27,100 bases of DNA from an uncultured Eubacteriales bacterium. Lineage in GTDB: Bacteria; Bacillota; Clostridia; Lachnospirales; Anaerotignaceae. Location of the stretch: NCBI GenBank assembly GCA_934256695.1, contig CAKQPE010000021.1, positions 1-27,100 on the forward strand, given 5' to 3'. Below are positions 1 to 8,435 of this stretch, piece by piece. Under the pieces are notes generated by a model. The model searched no databases. It was not told the DNA's origin and was given only the letters and a program-made list of their open reading frames with translations. Each line of letters begins with the position of its first letter. Position 1 is the first letter of the stretch. Both the position numbers and the translations under genes were made by a program.

Positions 1-134
1 GGGTTTCAAGGCTTTTAAGCCGATGAAACCCGCTGTTTATTCTTCTGTTTGAACAAGTCGAAATCCTGATTTCGACTTAGGTGTCGACTTTGTCGACACA
101 ATTAAATGCGGAGACAAAATGTCTCCGCATTTAA
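1..134. repeat. Cluster of four tandem stem-loops
   Basis: Four hairpins follow one another with almost no spacer. The first pairs GGGTTTC (1-7) with GAAACCC (25-31) and has an inner GGCTT/AAGCC stem (10-21). The second pairs 55-64 with 69-78 (AAGTCGAAAT, loop CCTG). The third pairs GTGTCGAC (81-88) with 92-99, loop TTT. The fourth is a perfect 14-bp stem, 102-115 with 121-134, loop AAAAT. They lie downstream of the minus-strand esterase and probably end its transcript, although the run of T expected of a minus-strand terminator is weak. The plus-strand side of the last stem is followed by a T/A-rich tract. Pairing is read directly; function is inferred. Confidence 0.7.
33..58 (+). repeat. 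26-base direct repeat, copy 1
   Basis: The 26 bases starting CTGTTTATTCTTCTG and ending GAACAAGT are identical to 12671-12696. The copy sits between the first and second stem-loops of the left-edge cluster. It contains a small inverted repeat, TGTT-TG-AACA. No reading frame explains it. Confidence 0.85.
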
Positions 135-149
135 ATTTAAATATTTTAT

Positions 150-1571
150 TTATTTTGACTGTTCAAAAAGCCATGTTCTCATTTCTTTGTTTGCATATGC
201 AGGTGTCCAAGCAAAGTGTGCGTTTGGATAGAATACTTCGCCAGGTTCAAATACAGTAGCTTTGTAGTCTACACCGGCTTTTTCAAGAGCATCTATAGAT
301 GTCTGACCGAAAGCTGCAAAGTTTACAGCAGGGTCATCTTTTGCATGGAATAACCATACTTTTACGTTATTGTCTTTAAGTACAGATGCCTTTTCAGGAT
401 CAAGACCACCACATACAGGAACTATAGCTGCAAATTCGTCAGGATGAGCAACTGCTGTAGCAAATGTACCGAAACCGCCCATTGAAAGACCTGTTGCATA
501 AATCTTGTTTTCATCTACACTGTATTCAGATTTGATTTCCTGTAAAAGGTTATATCCTGCAACTGCATAAGGCTGCATATTGTAAGCATCAACTGTCATA
601 ACAGGGTTCTTTGTATCAAAGCCTTCTCTGTCATAATCTTTCATAAAGTCTGTCCAGCCTGCACCTTCTGCCGGTACAATCTGAGGAGAAACTACTATAC
701 ACTGGTTAACTCCTGCTTCGGAATCTTTAGCCCAGATAGTAGCTGACTGGTATCTCTTTAATACCATATCAAGAGGCTGCTGTCTCTGGCCTGCACCGTG
801 CATTACATAAACAACAGGATATTTTTTGCTTGCGTCATAGTTTGAAGGTACATAGAGTTCATAAGGGAGAGTAAGACCTGTTTCCTTATCTTCGTATGAT
901 TTTGCTTCAAAAAGAGCGTATGTTGAAGCTGCATTTTCTCTTACAATATGGATTGTATATTCTTTTTCTGCATCGCCTTTTACAACCTTAACAACTGAGT
1001 CTACAGAGTAATCTTTTCCGTAGCCTTCTATTGACTGGTCAAGTTTAACTATATAGCTGCCGTTTTCGTCAAGTTCGTTTCCGTCTACTGTTATTACAGC
1101 GCCTTCTTCTGCTGTAGGAGTAACTTTAACGCCATAAATATCGTCCTGAACATTAACTGTATAGCTTGTAACATCAGGAGCAAACTCAGGTTCAAGAGCA
1201 GTACCTGTCATAGCGATGTCGGCAACCTTTAAAGATGTAAGTGCAACAGTTGCTTCCTCTTTTACTTCATTCTCGGAAGGAGCAGGTGTAGCAGGTTTAA
1301 CTTCCGGAGCAGGTGCAGCAGGTTTTTCTTCCTTAACCTCTGTCTTTAAATCAGGAACTTTAAGAATCTGATTTGGGAAAATAAGGTTAGGATTTGCAAG
1401 CTTATTCATATCTGCAAGAGCCTGCCAAGTCGTTTCATATTTAGGTGCTATCTTAGCAAGACAGTCGCCTTTTTGTACCTTATACTCTCCGGCAAATGCT
1501 GCGGAAGCTGCCCCAACAGTCATAACAGCTGCCAGAATAAGTGATGAAGCTTTTCTTACGTTTCTTTTCAT
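150..1571 (-). CDS. Secreted LysM / cadherin-like / esterase protein
   Basis: Secreted alpha/beta-hydrolase of the feruloyl-esterase / PHB-depolymerase-like group, probably held at the cell wall. Residues 1-27 are a signal peptide ending in AFA. Residues about 29-74 are a LysM peptidoglycan-binding domain (YKVQKGDCLAKIAPKY). A Pro/Ala/Glu-rich linker follows, then a cadherin-like beta-sandwich at about 110-212 (the LTSLKV...Y...V pattern ending in EYTIHIV), then the hydrolase at about 217-473. The likely triad is Ser363 in GLSMGG, Asp413 in KDDPAV and His452 in NAHFAW; HGAG near residue 258 fits the oxyanion loop. The start ATG has AAGGAGGG upstream and its own promoter. The gene stands alone, and its substrate (an ester on plant polysaccharide or another polymer) cannot be read from sequence. 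Confidence 0.85.
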   Translation of the reverse strand: MKRNVRKASSLILAAVMTVGAASAAFAGEYKVQKGDCLAKIAPKYETTWQALADMNKLANPNLIFPNQILKVPDLKTEVKEEKPAAPAPEVKPATPAPSENEVKEEATVALTSLKVADIAMTGTALEPEFAPDVTSYTVNVQDDIYGVKVTPTAEEGAVITVDGNELDENGSYIVKLDQSIEGYGKDYSVDSVVKVVKGDAEKEYTIHIVRENAASTYALFEAKSYEDKETGLTLPYELYVPSNYDASKKYPVVYVMHGAGQRQQPLDMVLKRYQSATIWAKDSEAGVNQCIVVSPQIVPAEGAGWTDFMKDYDREGFDTKNPVMTVDAYNMQPYAVAGYNLLQEIKSEYSVDENKIYATGLSMGGFGTFATAVAHPDEFAAIVPVCGGLDPEKASVLKDNNVKVWLFHAKDDPAVNFAAFGQTSIDALEKAGVDYKATVFEPGEVFYPNAHFAWTPAYANKEMRTWLFEQSK

Positions 1572-1619
1572 AACAAAACCCTCCTTAAAATTTTATGCAC
1601 AAGCATTTTGAACAAATTA

Positions 1620-1648
1620 ATCTTAGCACACAAAACCAACAGTGTCAA
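1620..1648 (-). promoter_or_regulatory. Sigma-A type promoter of the esterase gene
   Basis: On the minus strand TTGACA (1643-1648) is followed by a 17-base spacer and TAAGAT (1620-1625), with TG one base before the -10 (extended -10). Transcription would begin near 1613, about 40 bases before the ATG. Confidence 0.65.
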
Positions 1649-1783
1649 TTTATTATAGAATTTTTAGGTATTATATAATAATTCTACATATTATTTTTGT
1701 GCAGTTTTACAATATCTGATTATCCTATGTGTTATATATGTTTTTATTTAATGTAAATTTTTATTTTTATTGCACTAAAAATA

Positions 1784-1826
1784 AAAAATCTCAAAACGCA
1801 CTTTTGCCGTGTTTTTTGAGATTTTT
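1784..1826 (-). terminator. Terminator of the pyrH-polC operon
   Basis: Read on the minus strand, a stem pairs 1814-1826 with 1784-1796 (AAAAATCTCAAAA side), with a few more pairs inward, and is followed by a T-rich run (TTTTTTATTTTT). It lies about 70 bases after the polC stop. The 1572-1898 gap otherwise holds the esterase promoter and plain AT-rich DNA. Confidence 0.75.
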
Positions 1827-1898
1827 ATAATATTTTATTTTATTTTGCTTACAGCATACTTCTTTAATACTTTTCGGCAACTGACACAATAAGCAAAC

Positions 1899-4800
1899 TT
1901 ATAAATTGAATAAAGTAAGCTGGTTTGTATCCGGTATTCCTTTAAGAACATTATTTTCTTTAAGCAGTTCAATAAGGGTTTTGCCTATTCCCGTTCTTTC
2001 CTTAAAATCCTCTACAGTAGTAAACTCTCCGCCGTTTTTTCTTCCCTCAACTATACTCTGGGCAGCATTTATGCCAAGCCCCTGAAGTGAGTTAAAAGGC
2101 GGTATAAGCCCCTCTTTATCTATTATAAAATTCTTTGCATCGGATTTATACAAATCCATAGGCAGGAATTTAAATCCCCTTGCATAAAATTCAACTACCA
2201 TTTCAAGAACGGTAAGTTTATTCTTGTCCTTTGTAGTAGCCTCGTTTCCCTTACTTTGTATATCCTTTATGGCATCTTTTGCAACATCAATTCCAAGACA
2301 CATACATGAATAATCAAAATCATCGCATGCTCTTACGGTAAAATACGCCGTATAATAAGCTAAAGGATAATTTATCTTAAAGTACGCTATTCTGAATGCC
2401 ATCATAACATAAGCCGCCGCATGAGCCTTCGGGAACATATATTTTATTTTAAGACATGAATCTATATACCACTGTGGAACATCATGCTCTTTCATAAGGG
2501 CTATGTCATCATCTGTAAGACCTTTTCCCTTACGCACCTTTTCCATTATCTTGAAAGAAGCCTTGTTTGGAAGCCCCTTGTTTATAAGATAAATCATTAT
2601 ACTGTCTCGTGTGGATATAGTCTCTTTAAGAGTTATTACACCCTTTTCAATAAGCTCCTGTGCATTGCCGAGCCAAACATCAGTACCGTGTGAAAGTCCC
2701 GAAATTCTTAATAAGTCGGAGAAATTTTTCGGCTTTGTATCCAACAACATTCCACGGACAAACTTTGTTCCGAACTCAGGTATCCCCAATGTTCCCGTTT
2801 CACAGTTTATATCCTCCGGTGCTACTCCCAGAGCCTTCGGAGATTCAAAAAGCGACATTGTTGCTTCGTCACCAAGTTCTACCAACTGTGGATTTACACC
2901 AGTAAGGTCATACAGCATTCTTATAACCGTAGGATCATCATGACCCAGAAGGTCGAGTTTAAGCAGTCGTCCGCTTATGGAATGATAGTCAAAGTGGGTT
3001 GTAGTAACATTGCTTTTCGGGTCATCGGCAGGTCTTTGAACAGGGCAGAACTCCGTTATATCGTGGTCTGTAGGAACAACCATAAGTCCGCCGGGGTGCT
3101 GACCCGTTGTACGTTTTATTCCCGTACAGCCTCTTGCAAGTCTTGTAATTTCCGCTCTGTGTGCCGTTTTTTCATGTTTTTCAAGATATTTAAGGACAAA
3201 ACCGTATGCTGTTTTATCGGCAAGAGTGCCTATTGTGCCTGCCTTGAATACCTTGCCTTTTCCGAAAAGTTCTTCCGTATAGGCATGGGCCTGCTGTTGA
3301 TATTCTCCCGAAAAGTTAAGGTCAATATCAGGCTCTTTATCCCCCTCAAAACCAAGGAATGTTTCAAAAGGTATGTTGTGTCCTTCTTTTCTCAATTTAT
3401 GTCCGCACCTTGGGCATACCGCATCAGGCATATCGAAACCGCTTCCGCCTTCCTGCACAAACTTCTGCACTGTAGGACTGTCGAAATCGGAATATTTACA
3501 TTCGGGACATAAATAGTGTGGCTGAAGGGAATTAACCTCCGTAATACCGGCCATGTTTGCGACAAAAGACGAACCTACGGAACCTCGTGATCCAACCAGA
3601 TAACCGTGATCTACACTGTTCCAAACCAGTTTCTGGGCTATTATATACAAAACGGCGTATCCGTTTGAAATAATGGAATTAAGCTCCCTGTTCAGTCTTT
3701 TCTCAACTATCTCAGGCAAAGGATCACCGTAAAGCTCTATTGCCCTTGTGGTTGTTATTCTTCTAAGGTCATCATCTGCACCGTCAAAATGCGGCGGAAA
3801 TGTTCCGTCAGGTATAGGTTTTATTTTTTCTATCATGTCGGCAATAATATTTGTGTTTTTGACAACAACCTCATATGCCTTTTTCTCTCCAAGATACTCA
3901 AATTCCTTTAGCATTTCCTCTGTAGTTCTGAAATAAAGAGGCGCCTGATTGTCTGCGTCCTTAAATCCTTCTGCCGTCTGTATTATTTTTCTGTAGTCTG
4001 CGTCCTGCGGATCCATAAAATGAACATCACAGGTAGCAACACAAAGCTTGTTGTGGCTGTCGGCAAGCTCTACTATTTTTTTGTTGCAGGCAATAATATC
4101 GTCAACGGAATTAATGTTGTCTCTTTTCTGGTCGGCAATCATAAATTTGTTGTTTCCCAAAGGCTGAATTTCAAGATAATCGTAAAAGTTTACTATCTCC
4201 TCTATTACTGCCTTTGGTTTATCGTCAAGTATTGCCCTGTAAAGCTCTCCCGCTTCGCAGGCACTTCCCAGAATAAGCCCTTCCCTGTATTTCATAATAC
4301 GGCTTTTAGGCATTCTCGGTGTAACCCTTCCTCTGTTGCTGTGAAGAAATTCCAGATGTGCCATTGATATAAGGTCATAAAGATTTCTGAGCCCTTTATA
4401 GTTTTTAACCAGTATTATTGCATGATATGATTTAAGCTTTTCGTAATTTACTACGTTGGAGCATATTACGTTTATATCGTCAACGGTAATTGCCTTTCGG
4501 TCTGCAAGCATTTGAAGAAACTTAATAAATACCTCTGCCGTTGCCTGTGCGTCATTTACCGCCCTGTGATGACCGTTAAGACTTACTCCCAGACGTTCAC
4601 AGACCATATCCAGCTTATGTTTTTTAAGGTCTTTAAGAAGGCTTCTGGAAATTTCCAGTGTATCGACTATGGTATTGTTTATCTCGCCAAGACCGCATAC
4701 CTCCGCATATCTTCTTATAAATCCAGTATCAAAAGACGCATTGTGTGCAACAAGTATTCCGTCACCGAAAAATTTCATAAATTCCGGCAGAACTTCGTTT

Positions 4801-6257
4801 ATTGTCGGTGCGTCCTTTACCATATCGTCCGTTATGCCCGTAAGCTTTGTTATTTCTTCGGAAATAGGCATTTGGGGATTTACAAAAGTCGAAAACTTAT
4901 CAATTATTTTTCCATCTTTTATTTTTACCGCACCTATTTCGGTTATTTTATCTCTTTCCTTTGAAAGACCTGTTGTTTCAATATCGAAAACGGTAAATTC
5001 GTCATCAAGGAGCTGTCCCTTAGGACAAATTACCGCACCACCCAAGTCATCTATAAGGTATGCCTCCACACCGTAAATAACTTTTATGTCTTTTCCGTTA
5101 GAACTTTCCATTGCCTCGGGAAAAGCCTGAACAACACCGTGGTCTGTAATGGCTATTGCCTTGTGTCCCCACTGCAAAGCACGTTTTATATATTCTTTTG
5201 CAGGTGTAATTGCGTCCATTCGGCTCATCTGTGTATGAAGATGAAGTTCAACTCTCTTTTCTTCGGCATTATCCATTCGTCCTTCAGGTGCTTCCGCCTT
5301 GGCAATGTCCCTTGCCATAACAATAAGTTCTTTGGCATATGTATCATACTGGACTTCACCACGGACTTTAACATATTTTCCGTCTTTAAAACCGCCTTTT
5401 ACATCATCTGTAAATTCGTTTTTGCTTATAAAAAACTTAACCGTGGTTGAGTCCGTAAAGTCGGTTATGTTAAAGGAAACAATATATCTTCCGCCCTTTA
5501 TTTCCCTTGTCTCCATATTAAATACAGAGCCTTCTATAACAATCTTTTCGCCTTCCGTTTTTGCATCGGTTATTTTTGTTATACTGCCCGAAAATTCCCG
5601 TCCGAGAAGTATTCCGCTTTCAAGCCTCTTACTTACCTTTTCTGCTGTTTGTGCCTGTTTAATATTTTCACTTTCGTTTATTCCGTCATTTATTTTTTTG
5701 AATACATCGGATACAACAGCCTGTCTCTCCCTTGCCCTTGCCTCCAGTTCTTCATCTGTCGGCTTTTCATCTCTGAACATTACTCGTAAATTTATATTAT
5801 TTTCATCTCTTAATTTAGCTTCTATAAGTCTGTCGGCTTTTTTTGCATTCATATAAAAGGACATATTGTTCCTTACTTTTAGTATAAGATTGTTTTCTTC
5901 TATCTCCCACTTACAGTCTGACATAACACTTCTGCATACAGGGCCTATGGAAGAAACCGTATGGACAATATTATCCCAGTCCTGCTTAATTACCATTCCC
6001 GTATCGGTACAGTCATTATTATATGTAAGAGAGACCACAATATCATGTACTCCCGGAATCTGGCTGAAAAGTTCGCCCTTGAAATCATCAACTATACATT
6101 CGTTTACTATTTCGGGCAGTTTAAGCTTAATATCGAGAACCTTTTCTTTTTTATAAATTTTAAATGACGTAACCTGTGCCGTTGAAAAAACTCTCTGAAT
6201 ATTATCAGAGAGTGAAACTTTTCCAAAGACACTGTTAAAATTTTTCTCAGCAAGCAT
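1899..6257 (-). CDS. polC: DNA polymerase III alpha subunit, PolC type
   Basis: Replicative polymerase of low-GC Gram-positives, with its own proofreading exonuclease. The 1452 residues match the usual PolC length. In order: an N-terminal and OB-fold region (1-330); a PHP domain starting with HLHT at His339/His341, split by an inserted DEDD exonuclease (FDIETTG at Asp425, LVAHNASFD, HRAVNDAQAT); a zinc module with paired CPEC (from Cys917) and CPRC; the palm with GSRGSVGSSF and catalytic DID at Asp977/Asp979; and a C-terminal QLTLFNL, a good match to the beta-clamp binding motif. It is the last gene of the operon, 12 bases after ispG. Its GAGG ribosome site overlaps the ispG stop codon, which suggests translational coupling. 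All visible motifs are intact. Confidence 0.97.
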   Translation of the reverse strand: MLAEKNFNSVFGKVSLSDNIQRVFSTAQVTSFKIYKKEKVLDIKLKLPEIVNECIVDDFKGELFSQIPGVHDIVVSLTYNNDCTDTGMVIKQDWDNIVHTVSSIGPVCRSVMSDCKWEIEENNLILKVRNNMSFYMNAKKADRLIEAKLRDENNINLRVMFRDEKPTDEELEARARERQAVVSDVFKKINDGINESENIKQAQTAEKVSKRLESGILLGREFSGSITKITDAKTEGEKIVIEGSVFNMETREIKGGRYIVSFNITDFTDSTTVKFFISKNEFTDDVKGGFKDGKYVKVRGEVQYDTYAKELIVMARDIAKAEAPEGRMDNAEEKRVELHLHTQMSRMDAITPAKEYIKRALQWGHKAIAITDHGVVQAFPEAMESSNGKDIKVIYGVEAYLIDDLGGAVICPKGQLLDDEFTVFDIETTGLSKERDKITEIGAVKIKDGKIIDKFSTFVNPQMPISEEITKLTGITDDMVKDAPTINEVLPEFMKFFGDGILVAHNASFDTGFIRRYAEVCGLGEINNTIVDTLEISRSLLKDLKKHKLDMVCERLGVSLNGHHRAVNDAQATAEVFIKFLQMLADRKAITVDDINVICSNVVNYEKLKSYHAIILVKNYKGLRNLYDLISMAHLEFLHSNRGRVTPRMPKSRIMKYREGLILGSACEAGELYRAILDDKPKAVIEEIVNFYDYLEIQPLGNNKFMIADQKRDNINSVDDIIACNKKIVELADSHNKLCVATCDVHFMDPQDADYRKIIQTAEGFKDADNQAPLYFRTTEEMLKEFEYLGEKKAYEVVVKNTNIIADMIEKIKPIPDGTFPPHFDGADDDLRRITTTRAIELYGDPLPEIVEKRLNRELNSIISNGYAVLYIIAQKLVWNSVDHGYLVGSRGSVGSSFVANMAGITEVNSLQPHYLCPECKYSDFDSPTVQKFVQEGGSGFDMPDAVCPRCGHKLRKEGHNIPFETFLGFEGDKEPDIDLNFSGEYQQQAHAYTEELFGKGKVFKAGTIGTLADKTAYGFVLKYLEKHEKTAHRAEITRLARGCTGIKRTTGQHPGGLMVVPTDHDITEFCPVQRPADDPKSNVTTTHFDYHSISGRLLKLDLLGHDDPTVIRMLYDLTGVNPQLVELGDEATMSLFESPKALGVAPEDINCETGTLGIPEFGTKFVRGMLLDTKPKNFSDLLRISGLSHGTDVWLGNAQELIEKGVITLKETISTRDSIMIYLINKGLPNKASFKIMEKVRKGKGLTDDDIALMKEHDVPQWYIDSCLKIKYMFPKAHAAAYVMMAFRIAYFKINYPLAYYTAYFTVRACDDFDYSCMCLGIDVAKDAIKDIQSKGNEATTKDKNKLTVLEMVVEFYARGFKFLPMDLYKSDAKNFIIDKEGLIPPFNSLQGLGINAAQSIVEGRKNGGEFTTVEDFKERTGIGKTLIELLKENNVLKGIPDTNQLTLFNL

Positions 6258-6269
6258 TTGGCATCAACC

Positions 6270-7328
6270 TCAAAGTTTTTCAATTTCTTCCATTAAAGTA
6301 TCAAGAAGTTCATTTTCCGGAACTTTTTTAAGAATCTCACCTTTTTTGAATATAAGACCTTCGCCATGTCCTCCGGCTATTCCTATATCGGCTTCTCTTG
6401 CTTCTCCGGGGCCGTTTACTGCACAGCCCATTACGGCAACCTTAATATCTTTGTTTATATTACGGCACTTTTCTTCAACCTGCTGTGCTAATGAGATAAG
6501 GTCAATCTGTGTTCTTCCGCAGGTCGGACAGCTTATCATTTCCACACCGAATTTTCTCAGTTCAAGACTTTTAAGTATTTCTTTTGCCGCTTTTATTTCT
6601 TCTGTCGGGTCACCTGTAAGAGATACCCTTATTGTATCGCCTATTCCCATAGCAAGTATAGAACCTATTCCCACGGCGGATTTAACCGTTCCCGAATAAA
6701 CCGTTCCTGCCTCTGTTATTCCCAGATGAAGTGGGTAATCTACAGCCTGTGACAAAAGCGAATACGCCTCTATGCTGAAAGGAACATTTGATGATTTTAT
6801 TGATATTACTATATCTCTGAAATCACATTCCTCCAGTATTTTAACATGGCTTAACGCACTTTCAACCATAGCCTCCGGCGTAACATGACCGCCGAATTTT
6901 TTAAGCAGGTCTTTCTGCAAAGAACCGGAATTAACACCTATTCTTATAGGTATTCCCTTTTCCTTTGCCATATCGGCTACAATACGAACCTTTTCTTTGC
7001 TGCCAATGTTTCCGGGATTAATTCTTATTTTATCTATTCCCTGTGCCATTGCCTCAACAGCCAGTTTGTAATCGAAGTGAATATCTGCCACAAGGGGGAT
7101 TGATATTTGTTCCTTTATTTTGCCTATTGCCTGTGCCGCAATCATATCCGGTACGGCAACACGAACCATTTCGCAGCCGGCTTTCTCCAAGGCCTTTATC
7201 TGGCTAACTGTTGCCGATACATCTCTTGTATCAGTATTGCACATTGACTGTATGACCACAGGATTATCTCCGCCTATTAAAACATTCCCTGCTTTTACAA
7301 CTCTTGTTTTTCTTCTGCTGTAACTCAA
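6270..7328 (-). CDS. ispG: 4-hydroxy-3-methylbut-2-enyl diphosphate synthase
   Basis: Iron-sulfur enzyme of the MEP isoprenoid pathway that converts MEcPP to HMBPP. The 352-residue protein starts with the family's RRKTR..VKVGNV-like segment and NPVVIQSMCNTDT. It carries the cluster-binding cysteines in SCPTCGRT and in MGCAVNGPGE near the C-terminus. It is the short bacterial form, without the insert of plant enzymes. The start appears to be TTG (7326-7328). The AGGTGA upstream overlaps the rseP stop codon, so translation is probably coupled to rseP. It shares the operon with dxr, the first committed step of the same pathway. Confidence 0.95.
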   Translation of the reverse strand: MSYSRRKTRVVKAGNVLIGGDNPVVIQSMCNTDTRDVSATVSQIKALEKAGCEMVRVAVPDMIAAQAIGKIKEQISIPLVADIHFDYKLAVEAMAQGIDKIRINPGNIGSKEKVRIVADMAKEKGIPIRIGVNSGSLQKDLLKKFGGHVTPEAMVESALSHVKILEECDFRDIVISIKSSNVPFSIEAYSLLSQAVDYPLHLGITEAGTVYSGTVKSAVGIGSILAMGIGDTIRVSLTGDPTEEIKAAKEILKSLELRKFGVEMISCPTCGRTQIDLISLAQQVEEKCRNINKDIKVAVMGCAVNGPGEAREADIGIAGGHGEGLIFKKGEILKKVPENELLDTLMEEIEKL

Positions 7329-7334
7329 AATTTA

Positions 7335-8417
7335 TCACCTGCCACTAAAAATCTTAAAAATATCATTTGACGCTACCAAAAACATAAACAATATAAGAAG
7401 CATGAAGCCTATGAAATGTACCATACCTTCTTTTTCACGGTTAAACGGCTTTCTTCGTATTGCCTCCAAAACGAGAAACACCAGTCTTCCTCCGTCCATT
7501 GCCGGTATAGGGAAAAGATTTATTACACCAAGGTTTACGCTTAAAAGAGCAGATAACATAAGCAGACTCTTTGCAACCGACCATATACTGTAGGTTATAC
7601 CCGTTTCCACTGTATCGCCTACCACCTGAACTATGCCTATAGGGCCTGATACATCTGATGCCGAAAGTTTAAGTGTAAAAAGTCTTACAAATCCCACAAC
7701 AACGGATTTTACAAAATATACCAGTGTGTATATACTGTCCTTTACCGTATCGGCAAATGTTGCCTTGTCATATCCTTCTGCACTTTCGGCAAAAAGTCCT
7801 GTCTTTACAACAGGTCTGAAACCTATTATATACCCTGTCTGTGCTTCATTAAGAACAGGTGTAATTGTCAAATCAACTTTTTCACCGTTTCTGTTTACCG
7901 TAACGGACAAATCACTGCCGTCGCTTGTGCTTAATATCGAATACAACTCCTGATAGTCATGTATTTTTTCATTGTCTATTTTTACAATTTTATCTCCCTT
8001 TTCAAGCCCCTGATTTACGGCATTGCTTGTACTTAAAACTTCGCCTACAGCAGGGAAAGCCATGCTTGCCGCTGTTGAAGAAACAATAAACACTGCCAAA
8101 AATGCAAATATAAAATTCATTAACGGGCCTGTAAAAACAACTGCCATTCTTGCAAATACGTTCTTGTTGTTAAACGAACGGCTATCTGAACTTTCCTCGT
8201 CCTCTCCTGCCATGCGGCAGAAACCGCCCATAGGGAAAGCCCTTACGGAATAGAGAGTTTCACCTATTTTTTTTGAAAAAACAATAGGCCCCATTCCTAC
8301 CGAAAATTCCTCAACCAGTATTCCGCTTAATTTTGCCACAGCAAAATGCCCTGCCTCGTGAACAACAACAAGAACAGTAAATATAAGCAGAGTAAGAAGT
8401 ATATATATTATCGACAT
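7335..8417 (-). CDS. rseP: RIP metalloprotease (site-2 protease family)
   Basis: Intramembrane zinc protease (RseP/RasP family) that cleaves membrane-spanning anti-sigma factors and leftover signal peptides. The 360-residue protein has HEAGH at residues 20-24 in the first membrane segment, a PDZ domain at about 115-200 (VGEVLSTSNAVNQGLEKGDKI), and the second zinc-site segment LFPIPAMDGG with Asp308 near the C-terminal membrane segments. The start ATG has GGAGGA about 11 bases upstream, slightly long. It lies 18 bases after dxr and 6 bases before ispG. In Firmicutes this gene is usually next to cdsA, dxr and polC, as here. Confidence 0.94.
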   Translation of the reverse strand: MSIIYILLTLLIFTVLVVVHEAGHFAVAKLSGILVEEFSVGMGPIVFSKKIGETLYSVRAFPMGGFCRMAGEDEESSDSRSFNNKNVFARMAVVFTGPLMNFIFAFLAVFIVSSTAASMAFPAVGEVLSTSNAVNQGLEKGDKIVKIDNEKIHDYQELYSILSTSDGSDLSVTVNRNGEKVDLTITPVLNEAQTGYIIGFRPVVKTGLFAESAEGYDKATFADTVKDSIYTLVYFVKSVVVGFVRLFTLKLSASDVSGPIGIVQVVGDTVETGITYSIWSVAKSLLMLSALLSVNLGVINLFPIPAMDGGRLVFLVLEAIRRKPFNREKEGMVHFIGFMLLILFMFLVASNDIFKIFSGR

Positions 8418-8435
8418 AAAACTAAAATTCCTCCG

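Noticed and set aside
1..134. CRISPR array
   Set aside because: The stem-loops differ in sequence and there is no regular repeat-spacer pattern.
2940..3512. 190-codon plus-strand frame opposite polC
   Set aside because: It lies fully inside the intact polC gene, has no ribosome site and is rich in Cys/Phe/Arg typical of antisense shadows. Other plus-strand frames across 2484-6167 fail for the same reason.
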